From Chloroflexota bacterium (GTDB lineage Bacteria; Chloroflexota; Dehalococcoidia; SM23-28-2; RBG-16-64-32): a DNA stretch of 18,283 nucleotides. The stretch covers positions 1,978-20,260 of the forward strand of contig VBEI01000065.1 of assembly GCA_005882715.1 (NCBI GenBank), read 5' to 3'. The notes beneath the pieces are model-generated. The model saw only the letters and a program-made list of their open reading frames with translations. It made no database searches and was not told the DNA's origin. The position numbers were made by a program, and so were the translations under genes. Positions within the stretch are counted from its first letter, which is position 1, and the number at the start of each line of letters is the position of its first letter. Below are positions 6,966 through 14,587 of this stretch, piece after piece.

Positions 6966-7352
6966 TTGACCGACCGTCGTCGCATTTCTTCCGGGTCTCC
7001 CTACGAGCCGAAGATCGGCTTCTCGCGTGCGGTTCGCGCCGGCGATACGGTATACGTCTCGGGCACGGTGGCCTGGGGCGAGGATGGCAGGCTGGTCGGC
7101 GAGGGAGATGTCTATGTTCAGGCGAAACAGGCGATCGCGAACATCGAGAAGGCGCTTATCGAGGCCGGCGCGTCGCTCAACGACGTCGTACGAACGCGCA
7201 TTTACCTGATCGATATCTCGCGTCTCGAAGAAGCTGCGAGGGCCCATGGCGAAGCGTTCGGCGAAATCCGCCCCGCGTCCTCGATGGTCGAGGTGTCTGC
7301 GTTGGCTGAGCCGCAGATGCTGGTCGAGGTCGAAGCGATCGCCGTCATTTGA
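6966..7352 (+). CDS. RidA/YjgF/UK114-family protein, catalytic Arg replaced
   Basis: This encodes 128 aa, the standard length of the trimeric RidA family, some of which hydrolyse reactive enamines and imines. Recognisable parts are PYEPKIGFSRAVRAGDTVYV (12-31), VSGTVAW (31-37), AKQAIANIEKALIEAGAS (53-70), DVVRTRIYLID (73-83) and the C-terminal EVEAIAVI. In classical RidA the substrate carboxylate is bound by the Arg of a 'PARS' motif; the equivalent here is RPASSMVEV (102-110), with Ser105 at that place. This is therefore probably one of the Rid subfamilies without classical deaminase activity. Translation starts at TTG 6966, two bases after the PEBP stop, with AGGCG-rich sequence upstream, so coupling to that gene is likely. 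An ATG further in (at 7110) would lose conserved sequence. Confidence 0.9.
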   Translation: MTDRRRISSGSPYEPKIGFSRAVRAGDTVYVSGTVAWGEDGRLVGEGDVYVQAKQAIANIEKALIEAGASLNDVVRTRIYLIDISRLEEAARAHGEAFGEIRPASSMVEVSALAEPQMLVEVEAIAVI

Positions 7353-7361
7353 ACGCGTAGC

Positions 7362-7382
7362 GGGCGGGCGTCAAACCCGCCC
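7362..7382 (+). terminator. GC-rich hairpin after the RidA gene, possible terminator
   Basis: gggcggg (7362-7368) and cccgccc (7376-7382) form a perfect 7-bp stem around the 7-base loop cgtcaaa, ten bases after the RidA stop. No T-run follows, so it is not a classical intrinsic terminator. It may act in 3'-end stabilisation or be an intergenic repeat. The remaining 75 bases before the convergent small gene show nothing else. Confidence 0.4.
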
Positions 7383-7457
7383 CCTAGCGAGCTGGACCTT
7401 GGCGTTTTCTCGACTCTACAATCACGGTCCGCTATCGGCGAACCGCTGGCATCGACG

Positions 7458-7661
7458 TCAGACGGCTACGAGCTCTCTGCGCGCACGCTCGAGCACTTCG
7501 ATAGCTGAGTCCAGACTGTCCATTGTCTGGGCGAGCGCATTGAGGTCTTCCTTCTCCTCGGCCTGAAGGCCTACCTCCAACGTCAGCCGGTACGCCTCGC
7601 GGTACCTGTCGTGGATACGACTGCGGCACCAGTCCTTAAGAGCAGCGTCATCGCGTGTCAT
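7458..7661 (-). CDS. Small helical protein of unknown function (67 aa)
   Basis: The start ATG (complement of 7659-7661) is preceded at 5 bases by AGGAGG (complement of 7667-7672), a strong Shine-Dalgarno that argues for a real gene. The product is mostly helical and charged, with heptad-like hydrophobic spacing over LTLEVGLQAEEKEDLNALAQ (27-46) and LDSAIEVLERARREL (51-65), suggesting a coiled coil or helical hairpin. I recognise no family. It is transcribed away from the cyclase gene at 7853, sharing a 191-base divergent intergenic region with it. A longer reading to 7727 adds a Cys/Trp-rich stretch but runs through the ribosome binding site, so it was not used. Confidence 0.6.
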   Translation of the reverse strand: MTRDDAALKDWCRSRIHDRYREAYRLTLEVGLQAEEKEDLNALAQTMDSLDSAIEVLERARRELVAV

Positions 7662-7781
7662 CAAAACCTCCTGCCTGCCACACCAAATGCAACCATGCGC
7701 TTGACCTGGTTCTGGGGACTCAGCCATTCTGCCACTGGATGTGTAACATTCTCATGACAGGGCATCCATCGAAGCATAACA

Positions 7782-7798
7782 TTTCCGTATACAGGAAA
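7782..7798. promoter_or_regulatory. Operator-like dyad in the divergent region before the first hydrolase-cyclase gene
   Basis: tttcc (7782-7786) and ggaaa (7794-7798) form a 5-bp dyad with a 7-base spacer that itself includes gtatac. It lies about 55 bases upstream of the cyclase ATG, in a locally AT-richer 191-base intergenic region. It could be a regulator site or chance. Closer to the gene, TAGCAT (7837-7842) is a possible -10 only 10 bases from the ATG, which would give a nearly leaderless mRNA. Confidence 0.25.
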
Positions 7799-7852
7799 CC
7801 TTTTGGAACTGGTGTAAGGGCGCGGCGCGAATCGTGTAGCATAGGACGCGCC

Positions 7853-9223
7853 ATGGAGCCGCGTATTCAGTACGCCACGACTGCCGACGGCGTAAATATT
7901 GCCTTCTGGGCGATCGGCGAGGGGATGCCGTTCGTGCACATGCCGTGGTTCCGGAGCAGTCATATTCAGCGCGAATGGCAGATACCGGAATATCGTCGCT
8001 GGTACGACAATCTGGCGAAGAACCTGTGCCTGATCCGCTACGACGGGCGGGGCATCGGCATGTCCGACCGTGACGTAAGCGAGTACTCTCTGGACGCGCT
8101 CGTTGCTGACCTTGAGGCGGTGGTTGACCGCCTCAAGTTGGAGACTGTGGCTCTCTTTGGCGTCCTGCACATGGGGCCCGTGGCGATTGCCTACGCGGCG
8201 CGACACCCCGAGAGGGTGTCGCATCTCGTGTTGTGGTGCACGTACGCACGAAGCAGTGACTACGCCCGATCAACCCAGGTGCAAGCGACACGCGGGTTCA
8301 TGGATAAGGACTGGGAGCTGTATACCCAAACGCTGGCACATGTGCGGCTCGGCTGGTCGGAGGGCGCATCCGCGCAGCAGTTCGCAGCACTGATCCGCGA
8401 GAGCATCACGCCACAAGCGCTTCAGGCGCTGATCGAGGCATACCAGGACCTCGACGTTTCGGCCCTCCTACCTGAGGTTAAGGCGCCGACGCTTGTTCTC
8501 CACCGCGGTGGGCTGGAGTGGCTCCGGGTAGACGTGGCAAAAGAGCTGGCGGCTCGCATACCGGGTGCCAGCCTCACCCTGCTCGAAGGCTCGTCCGGCG
8601 CGCCGTTCCTCGGCGACTCCGCCTCGGTCATACGGGCGATTGACCGATTTCTCGGGTTGGAAGGAGATGCCGGTCTCGTGGAATCAACGGGGCTCGGAGG
8701 ACGCCTGGTCACGATCCTCTTTACCGACATCGTAGGTTCGACAGCACTCACTCGACGCCTGGGTGATGAAGGCGCCAGAGCCGTGCTGCGGGGGCACGAG
8801 CGCATTGTGCGGGAGGCGCTCGCCGCCCACGGTGGCAGCGAGGTAAAAGCGACGGGTGACGGCTTCATGGCGTCGTTCGGGTCGGCGCGAAAGGCGTTGG
8901 AGTGTGCGATCGCGGTCCAGAAATCGTTCGAAGAAGGGAAAGCCAGCGGTGGGTCGCCAAATGGCGTGCCGTTGCAGGTGCGAATCGGCCTCAACGCCGG
9001 GGAGCCGGTGGCCGAGGACGGGGACCTGTTCGGCACCGCGGTTAACATGGCGGCGCGGATCGCCGACCAGGCCCAAGGAGGCGAGATCCTGGCTTCAAAC
9101 GTGGTGCGGGAGCTAATGGCTGGCAAGGGCTTTGGCTTCACTGACCGGGGCGAGCAGGTGCTTCGCGGGTTCGAAGACCCGGTGCACGTCTACGCGGTCA
9201 ACTGGCGGGAGGGAGAGGGTTAA
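7853..9223 (+). CDS. Alpha/beta-hydrolase-like (pseudoenzyme) domain fused to class III nucleotide cyclase
   Basis: The product is 456 aa. Residues 5-268 have the alpha/beta-hydrolase layout (oxyanion-region HMPWF, RYDGRGIGMSDR at 62-73, PTLVLH at 212-217). The nucleophile elbow reads GVLHMGP (103-109) with Leu105 where Ser is expected. The usual Asp region is HRGGLEW and the usual His region EGSSGAPFLG, so all three triad positions are lost. Residues 284-450 are a class III adenylate/guanylate cyclase domain with every key residue: metal Asp292 (FTDIVGST) and Asp336 (TGDGF), Lys332 and Asp391 for the base, Asn398 and Arg402 for the transition state. It probably makes cAMP in response to a ligand bound by the hydrolase-like domain. 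There are no membrane segments. The start is ATG 7853 without a clear Shine-Dalgarno. It is the first gene of a co-directional run; the next begins 2 bases after its stop. Confidence 0.92.
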   Translation: MEPRIQYATTADGVNIAFWAIGEGMPFVHMPWFRSSHIQREWQIPEYRRWYDNLAKNLCLIRYDGRGIGMSDRDVSEYSLDALVADLEAVVDRLKLETVALFGVLHMGPVAIAYAARHPERVSHLVLWCTYARSSDYARSTQVQATRGFMDKDWELYTQTLAHVRLGWSEGASAQQFAALIRESITPQALQALIEAYQDLDVSALLPEVKAPTLVLHRGGLEWLRVDVAKELAARIPGASLTLLEGSSGAPFLGDSASVIRAIDRFLGLEGDAGLVESTGLGGRLVTILFTDIVGSTALTRRLGDEGARAVLRGHERIVREALAAHGGSEVKATGDGFMASFGSARKALECAIAVQKSFEEGKASGGSPNGVPLQVRIGLNAGEPVAEDGDLFGTAVNMAARIADQAQGGEILASNVVRELMAGKGFGFTDRGEQVLRGFEDPVHVYAVNWREGEG

Positions 9224-9225
9224 GC

Positions 9226-10033
9226 ATGCCGCTGTACATGGACCTACACAAACTGCAGGGGGTGACGCCGGAGGCGCTGGCGAACGCGCATCTCAAGGAC
9301 TTGGATGTTCAGGATAAATACGGCGTCCGTTATTTGCGCTACTGGTTCAACGAGCCAGCCGGCAAGATCTTTTTGCCTCGCGGAGGCGCCAAGCGCCGAC
9401 GTCGCCATGGCCGTCCATCGCGAGGCCCATGGGCTGCTGCCGGAGGAGATTATCGAGGTGGAAGGCAAGGACGTTGAGGGCTTGCTAGGTACCACACAAG
9501 AGGTGCCGCGGCGACAAACACCACCGCCAGATACGGCGTTCAGGGCCGTGCTCTTCACAGACGTCGAAGGCTCAACCGCACTCACGCAACGCCTGGGGGA
9601 CGCGAGGGCGATGGAGCTGCTCCGTGTCCACGACTCCACCGTTCGCGGCGCGCTGACAGAGACCGGCGGCAGGGAGATCAAGCACACGGGCGACGGGCTG
9701 ATGGCGTCGTTCGGGTCGGTGGCCCGCGCTGTGGAGTGCTCGATTATGGTGCAGCGAGCACTCGCTGCTGAGGACTCAGTCCGGCTGCGTATCGGCATCG
9801 GCGCCGGAGAGCCGGTGGAGGAAAGCAATGATATCTTCGGTGCAGCTGTCCAGCTCGCCGCGCGGGCTTGCAGCAAGGCGGTTGCTGGACAGATTATCGT
9901 GTCCGGCGTCGTGCGAGACCTTTGTATCGGTAAAGGGTTTGCGTTTACGGACCGCGGGAGAGTGCGCCTGAAGGGATTCGACGAACCAGTCCGATTGTTC
10001 GAAGTGAGCTGGAGAGGTGGCGAGAATGCCTAA
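9226..10033 (+). CDS. DUF4242 (SCO4226-like) domain fused to class III nucleotide cyclase, apparent frameshift at a T5 run
   Basis: From ATG 9226 the sequence reads MPLYMDLHKLQGVTPEALAN and RYLRYWFNEPAGKIF, typical of DUF4242. It then leaves the frame at the five-T run 9370-9374. Dropping one T continues as CLAEAPSADVAMAVHREAHG, completing DUF4242 (residues 1-79), and on into a cyclase domain (104-262). The corrected length is 268 aa. Cyclase residues are metal Asp112 and Asp156, Lys152 and Asp202 for the base, and Arg213. The transition-state Asn position is Gln209 (FGAAVQLAAR), so activity may be reduced. DUF4242 relatives include a nickel-binding Streptomyces protein; its role as a sensor here is inference. 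The frameshift may be an indel error, a mutation or slippage. The gene overlaps the next by 8 bases. Confidence 0.85.
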
Positions 10034-11105
10034 AACAAAATTGCCAGCGGGCCCGACCGAGCTGACGGCGAAGTGGTTAAGCGACGCCGTGGGCGCGCCG
10101 GTCCGTTCCTTTAGCAACCAGGTCATCGGCGAAGGCGTGGGGCTGTTGGGACAACTAGCGCGGGTCAACCTGGAATACGAAGGCCGTGCCGAGGGCGCTC
10201 CGCGCTCGCTGATCGCGAAATTCCCGGCCGCTGTTCAGGAGAACCGCGACCTCGCCAATCTCTTTCAATTCTACGAGCGAGAGGTGCGCTTCTACGAGGA
10301 CATTGCCAGGCGTGCGCAGATGGCGACGCCGCACTGCTTCTTCTCTGCCTTTGACGCCGCGACCGGCACGTTTGTTCTTCTCATGGAGGACTTGAGTGAG
10401 GCGCGAATTGGTGATCAATGCGCCGGCGCCACACAGGAAGAGGCAGAACTCGCCGTTCGGGAAATGGCGAAGTTCCACGCCGATTGGTGGGGCAAGGTTG
10501 AGACGGAGGAGCTGGATTGGATACCACACGCCAATGCGCCGGTCCATCGCTCCGCGGAGGATTCTTATCAGAAGTCCCTCGGGCCCTGTTTAAACATCTT
10601 CGGACACCGCGTTCCGGACAGCGTACGGCCGGTGATGGAGAAGCTGGCGACGAATGTCTGCTATCTCCTCGACCGGGCATCCGAGCCTCCCTGCACCATC
10701 GTTCACGGCGACTTTCGCTACGACAACCTCTTCTTCGCTGAGGAGCCTGGGAAGCGGATGCTGACCGTCATCGATTGGCAGATCATGTCCCGGGCGAGGG
10801 GACCATATGACCTTGGCTACTTCTTGAGCCAGAGCGTTCAGACGGACGCGCGCCGCGCGAGGGAAAAGGACCTCCTGGCTCAGTACTACCAGACTTTGCT
10901 CGACAACGGGGTCAAGGACTACAGCCGAGAGGACTGCTTCCAGGATTATCGAAGGTCGGTGCTGTACTGCCTCGTCTATCCCGTGATTGCGGGCGGTACC
11001 CTTGACCTAAGCAACGAACGCGGCGTCTCGCTTGTTTCGGCGATGCTCGAGCGCAGCTTGATGGCCATCGACGACCTTAATTGCGGCGAGTTGCTGCCCG
11101 GCTAG
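10026..11105 (+). CDS. Ecdysteroid-kinase-like / CHK-like small-molecule phosphotransferase
   Basis: The product is 359 aa with a protein-kinase-like fold of the EcKinase/APH type, predicted to phosphorylate a hydroxyl on a small molecule with ATP. Lys65 (SLIAKF) is the likely ATP-binding lysine, and FYEREVRFYEDI (82-93) carries the helix-C Glu. LLMEDLSEARIGDQ (118-131) is the hinge region. The catalytic loop is IVHGDFRYDNLFF (225-237) with Asp229 and Asn234, and the metal-binding Asp is Asp250 in VIDWQ. All key residues are present. ATG 10026 overlaps the preceding cyclase stop by 8 bases, pointing to coupled translation; GTG 10017 is a less likely start. Its place beside a monooxygenase and two dehydrogenases suggests a shared metabolic route for an alcohol-bearing, perhaps terpenoid-like, compound, which is inference. 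Confidence 0.85.
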   Translation: MPKTKLPAGPTELTAKWLSDAVGAPVRSFSNQVIGEGVGLLGQLARVNLEYEGRAEGAPRSLIAKFPAAVQENRDLANLFQFYEREVRFYEDIARRAQMATPHCFFSAFDAATGTFVLLMEDLSEARIGDQCAGATQEEAELAVREMAKFHADWWGKVETEELDWIPHANAPVHRSAEDSYQKSLGPCLNIFGHRVPDSVRPVMEKLATNVCYLLDRASEPPCTIVHGDFRYDNLFFAEEPGKRMLTVIDWQIMSRARGPYDLGYFLSQSVQTDARRAREKDLLAQYYQTLLDNGVKDYSREDCFQDYRRSVLYCLVYPVIAGGTLDLSNERGVSLVSAMLERSLMAIDDLNCGELLPG

Positions 11106-11128
11106 AAAGCAGCGGCGGGGAGTTAAAA

Positions 11129-12328
11129 ATGCCCGACTACGACATCATCACCGTGGGTGGCGGCCTCGGCGGCGCTTCTTTCGCCAAGGCGATGGCCGAG
11201 CGCGGGGCACGCGTGCTCGTTGTGGAGCGCGAGGCGAAGTTCAAGGACCGCGTCCGCGGTGAGTGGCTCGCGCCATGGGGAGTCGCTGAAGCGCACGAGC
11301 TGGGTGTTTACGAGACACTGATTTCGCAGTGCGGCTACCACCCGACGGGGTGGGACACGCGCCTTGCGGGGAACAGCATCGGCTTGAGGGACCTGGCTGC
11401 GACGACACCTCATGCCAAACACCTAATGACGTTCTACCACCCACGGGCCCAAGAGGCCTTGGTCGAGGCGGCAGAGAGGGCGGGCGTCGAAGTGAAAACA
11501 GGCGTTCGGGTGGTCGCTGTCCAGCCCGGCGCTACGCCGAGCGTTACGCTCCAGAGCAACGGTCGCAGCGCGTCGTTGACTACGCGCCTCGTTGTCGGCG
11601 CTGACGGCCGCGGATCGATGGTGCGCAAGTGGGGCGGGTTCGATTCGAACGACGATCCCGACCAGCAATGGCTGGCAGGCATCCTCATCGAGAATACGCC
11701 GGCGCCGATGGACTACAGCGTGGCCGTGTTCAATCCGTTCGCTTCGCGAATAGCGCTGATGTTTCCCCAGGGAGATCGCCGCGCGCGGTTCTACTTCGGC
11801 GCGCGCAGCAGTGAGCCGGGAATGAGCGGTGATCGCGAGGTGCCACGTTTCATCGAAGAGTCCGTAAAGACGGGTATGCCCGCCGAATACTTCGAAGGCG
11901 CGACCTCCGCCGGGCCGCTCGCTACATTCTCGGGAGCCGACTCCTGGGTCGATCACCCGTATCGAAATGGTGTGGCATTGATCGGCGATGCGGCGGCGCA
12001 GAGCGATCAGACGTGGGGGCAGGGTATGGCCTTGACCCTCCGCGACGCTCGTATCCTCCGCGACGCCCTTCTAGCAGACGACGACTGGGACGCCGCCGGC
12101 CACGCCTACGCGGAGGAGCATGACCGCCAATTCCATGACCTGCACACAGCCGAGTCATGGTTTACCGGCATCTTCATGGAGCCGGGGGCAGAAGCAGACG
12201 CGCGACGCGCGAAGGCGCTGCCTCAGGTAGCGATGGACCAGACGAGAATACCGGACACCTTCTTCAGCGGCCCAGGATCGGCACCGGTCGACGAAACGGC
12301 GCGCCGCCGCTTCTTCGGCGAAGAATGA
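11129..12328 (+). CDS. FAD-dependent monooxygenase / NAD(P)/FAD-dependent oxidoreductase (PHBH-like)
   Basis: The product is 399 aa of the p-hydroxybenzoate-hydroxylase-like flavoprotein group. The N-terminal Rossmann motif is ITVGGGLGGASFAKAMAERG (7-26), ending in an acidic VVERE (31-35) for the FAD ribose. The DG motif is LVVGADGRGSMVRK (154-167), and the GD motif that holds the FAD ribityl chain is GVALIGDAAAQSDQTWGQG (281-299). These enzymes use NAD(P)H and O2 to hydroxylate or epoxidise a substrate; some relatives are reductases. The start ATG 11129 follows GGGGAG at a usual distance and lies 23 bases after the kinase stop. It is probably co-transcribed with the neighbouring SDR genes, so successive oxygenation and alcohol oxidation is a sensible guess. 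The substrate is unknown. Confidence 0.88.
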   Translation: MPDYDIITVGGGLGGASFAKAMAERGARVLVVEREAKFKDRVRGEWLAPWGVAEAHELGVYETLISQCGYHPTGWDTRLAGNSIGLRDLAATTPHAKHLMTFYHPRAQEALVEAAERAGVEVKTGVRVVAVQPGATPSVTLQSNGRSASLTTRLVVGADGRGSMVRKWGGFDSNDDPDQQWLAGILIENTPAPMDYSVAVFNPFASRIALMFPQGDRRARFYFGARSSEPGMSGDREVPRFIEESVKTGMPAEYFEGATSAGPLATFSGADSWVDHPYRNGVALIGDAAAQSDQTWGQGMALTLRDARILRDALLADDDWDAAGHAYAEEHDRQFHDLHTAESWFTGIFMEPGAEADARRAKALPQVAMDQTRIPDTFFSGPGSAPVDETARRRFFGEE

Positions 12329-12364
12329 TAATCTGTTGCCGGCATTTCAAAGGGAGGTCGACGC

Positions 12365-13204
12365 ATGACTCAAACGCCTGAGACGGCAGAGGCGAAAGCT
12401 CCGTCGAAAGAGAGCACCAGGAGGCGCAAAGCGCTCGTTACCGGCGCCTCGTCCGGGATTGGTGAAGAGTTCGCCCGGCAACTGGCGAACAAGGGATATG
12501 ACCTGGTCCTCGTCGCGCGGCGAAAAGATCGTCTCGAGAAGATCGCGGCCGAGCTCTCTCAAACGCAGGGCAGCGTAGCGGAAATCATCGAGGCTGACCT
12601 CGTAACTCCTGAGGGTGTCATCTCGGTGGAGAAGCGGCTCGGGCAGGGCGACATCGACCTGCTTGTGAACAACGCCGGTTTCGGGACACGCGGCGAATTC
12701 GCGACTATGCCGATCCACCGCGAACTGGAAGAGCTTGATCTGAACATCAAGGCGCTTGTCCGCCTCACGCACGCCGCGCTAGGCAACATGGTTCAGCGCA
12801 AGAGGGGCAACATCATAAACGTCGGCTCTACTGGCTCGTTCCAGCCGGTGCCGTATATGTCTACGTATGCGGCAACGAAGGCGTTCGTGCTGCACTTCTC
12901 GGAGGGCGTCCACGAGGAGGTGAAGAAGCACGGCGTAACTGTGACCTGCTTGTGCCCCGGGTATGTGCTTACGGAGTTCCAGCAAGTGGCAGGGATCAAC
13001 CAACAGCGCTTGCCTGCTCGTGGGCGATTGACCCCGGCACAAGTCGTGGCGAGCGCCCTGAAGGGGTCCGCGGACGGGCACGCCATCGTTGTCCCGGGAG
13101 CAATGAACCGCACTCTGGCCACGGGCCTCGTGCGGATGACGCCTCGTTTCGCCGTACGCCGGATTGCCGGCTCGTTGTTCAAGGACGCAGGAACGCAGTC
13201 GTGA
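12365..13204 (+). CDS. Short-chain dehydrogenase/reductase (SDR), DltE/YqjQ-like type
   Basis: The product is 279 aa. A polar extension (1-22) precedes a classical SDR domain: cofactor motif TGASSGIG (26-33), NNAG (102-105), and catalytic Ser155, Tyr168 and Lys172 (YAATK). Arg52 and Arg53 after strand 2 (LVLVARRKDRL) suggest preference for NADP(H). The overall pattern, with YMSTYAATKAFVLHFSEG, resembles broad-specificity ketoreductases acting on hydrophobic substrates. The start at 12365 has AAAGGGAGG upstream. It follows the monooxygenase by 36 bases and precedes a second SDR by 66 bases. Confidence 0.92.
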   Translation: MTQTPETAEAKAPSKESTRRRKALVTGASSGIGEEFARQLANKGYDLVLVARRKDRLEKIAAELSQTQGSVAEIIEADLVTPEGVISVEKRLGQGDIDLLVNNAGFGTRGEFATMPIHRELEELDLNIKALVRLTHAALGNMVQRKRGNIINVGSTGSFQPVPYMSTYAATKAFVLHFSEGVHEEVKKHGVTVTCLCPGYVLTEFQQVAGINQQRLPARGRLTPAQVVASALKGSADGHAIVVPGAMNRTLATGLVRMTPRFAVRRIAGSLFKDAGTQS

Positions 13205-13270
13205 GCTCGGCAGAGCACCATCCGTAGCCAGTAAGAAACGCCCAACATGAACTGAGAAGGAGGAAGCCAA

Positions 13271-14113
13271 ATGGGCAAGCTCGACGGGAAAGTATCCGTA
13301 GTGACCGGGGCCAGCTCCGGCATCGGCCTGGCGATCGCGAAAGCGCTCGGCGCGGAGGGCGCGAACGTTGTGCTCTCAGGCCGCAAGCGCCAGCCGATGG
13401 ACGAGGCGGCGAAGGCGATCTCGTCCGACGGTGCGAAAGCGGTGGTCCGCCAGTCGGACGTTCGGGATGAGAAGCAAATGGCGGAGCTCATCGACTCAGC
13501 CGTGGCGGAGTTCCGCAAGCTCGACATCATGGTCAACAATGCGGGCGTGAACCCGTTCGACAACGTGCTCGAGGGCGATGTCCAGAAGTGGAGAGATACC
13601 CTAGAGACCAACGTTATCGGGCTGGCGCTCGGCTGTCGCGAGGCCTATCGGGTGATGAAAGGCAGAGGCGGGCACATCGTCAACGTGACAAGCGTCGCCG
13701 CGCGCTACGCCGAGCCGGACGACCCGATGTACGCCGCCTCGAAGCACGCCGCCGGCGCGCTCACCGAGAGCCTGCGTCTCGCGCTACAGGGCAAGAACAT
13801 CCGCATGACGGCAATCATGCCGGGCGCTGTAGCGACGAACCTTGTGCGCACGATGCCGCAGGAGCAGCTGTTCGCGATCGGCCGGATGTTCGGGATCGAT
13901 CCGGAGGCGGTGGGGATACAGCCGGGGGAGCACCTGCCGCAGGAGGTATTCGAGCGCGTGCTCGGAGTCGCCCGTCAGTTCGTGATGAGCCCGGAGGACA
14001 TCGCGCAGGCCGTCGTCTACGCCGTGACCACCCCGGAGACGGTGCACATCAACGAGATCATGGTGCGCCCGCCGCAACAGCTGCAAATCCCGGGCGTGAG
14101 CGCGCCGGCTTAG
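13271..14113 (+). CDS. Short-chain dehydrogenase/reductase (SDR), classical type
   Basis: The product is 280 aa. Cofactor motif TGASSGIG (12-19), NNAG (89-92), Asn114 in the active-site tetrad (ETNVIG), and catalytic Ser141, Tyr154 and Lys158 (YAASK) are all present. Arg38 and Lys39 after strand 2 (VVLSGRKRQP) favour NADP(H). A C-terminal extension (about 185-280, with VHINEIMVRPPQQ) forms the usual SDR end. It is only distantly similar to the preceding SDR (different substrate loop), so the pair is probably not a recent duplication. The start at 13271 has a strong GAAGGAGGA. It is the last gene of the co-directional block and its stop is 10 bases from that of the convergent Ddn-like gene. 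Confidence 0.93.
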   Translation: MGKLDGKVSVVTGASSGIGLAIAKALGAEGANVVLSGRKRQPMDEAAKAISSDGAKAVVRQSDVRDEKQMAELIDSAVAEFRKLDIMVNNAGVNPFDNVLEGDVQKWRDTLETNVIGLALGCREAYRVMKGRGGHIVNVTSVAARYAEPDDPMYAASKHAAGALTESLRLALQGKNIRMTAIMPGAVATNLVRTMPQEQLFAIGRMFGIDPEAVGIQPGEHLPQEVFERVLGVARQFVMSPEDIAQAVVYAVTTPETVHINEIMVRPPQQLQIPGVSAPA

Positions 14114-14123
14114 CGGCGCCGGG

Positions 14124-14564
14124 CTACTCGCCCGCGAGTGGCTCGACGACCACGACAGGGATTTCCCGGTGGGTCCTCGCCTGATACTGGTCGTAGTCGG
14201 GCCAGATCGAGGTCATCAGGCTCCAGAGTGCTGGTTTCTCCTCGGCCGAGGCAGTGCGGGCTTGCGCGGTGAACCTGTCGCCGCCTACCTGCACGTTGAC
14301 CTCAGGATTCACGACTAGATTGAGGTACCACTCCGGGTGCTTCTCCGCGCCTCCCTTGGACGCGACGACGATGTACCGGTCGCCGTCACGGCCATAGATC
14401 AGCGCGGTACGCATGAGTTTCCCGGACTTCCGGCCGCGTGTCGTGAGCAGGAGTGTGTTCACCCCGCGCCAATGATGTCCTGTCTTGCCGTCGCTTTCGA
14501 CGTAGCCGCGAATGTGCTGGGCGACCCAGCCGACGGGGCTGTCGAAGACCTCCTCTCGCGTCAT
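14124..14564 (-). CDS. Ddn-like / nitroreductase family deazaflavin-dependent oxidoreductase
   Basis: The product is 146 aa of the same broad F420-binding split-barrel family as the gene at 5842, but a different subtype. Motifs are LLLTTRGRKSGKLMRTALIY (38-57), DRYIVVASKGGAEKHPEWYL (62-81) and NPEVNVQVGG (86-95), which fit the F420 phosphate-binding loop and the conserved 'HP.WY.NL' segment. It is intact, with ATG at 14564 chosen because the domain begins there; a longer upstream reading runs into the EVE gene. No strong Shine-Dalgarno is visible. It lies 23 bases downstream of the EVE-domain gene and is probably translated from the same mRNA. Confidence 0.88.
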   Translation of the reverse strand: MTREEVFDSPVGWVAQHIRGYVESDGKTGHHWRGVNTLLLTTRGRKSGKLMRTALIYGRDGDRYIVVASKGGAEKHPEWYLNLVVNPEVNVQVGGDRFTAQARTASAEEKPALWSLMTSIWPDYDQYQARTHREIPVVVVEPLAGE

Positions 14565-14587
14565 CTGTAGTCGTCCGAATCGAGCGC

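Noticed and set aside
9305..10033. Cyclase gene starting independently at 9305
   Set aside because: The first 20 or so residues of that frame are nonsense; the DUF4242 domain continues across the frameshift from 9226, so this is one gene.
12321..12364. Possible internal promoter (gataat at 12327-12332) before the first SDR gene
   Set aside because: No -35 element lies at a usual distance and the hexamer overlaps the previous stop codon; probably chance.
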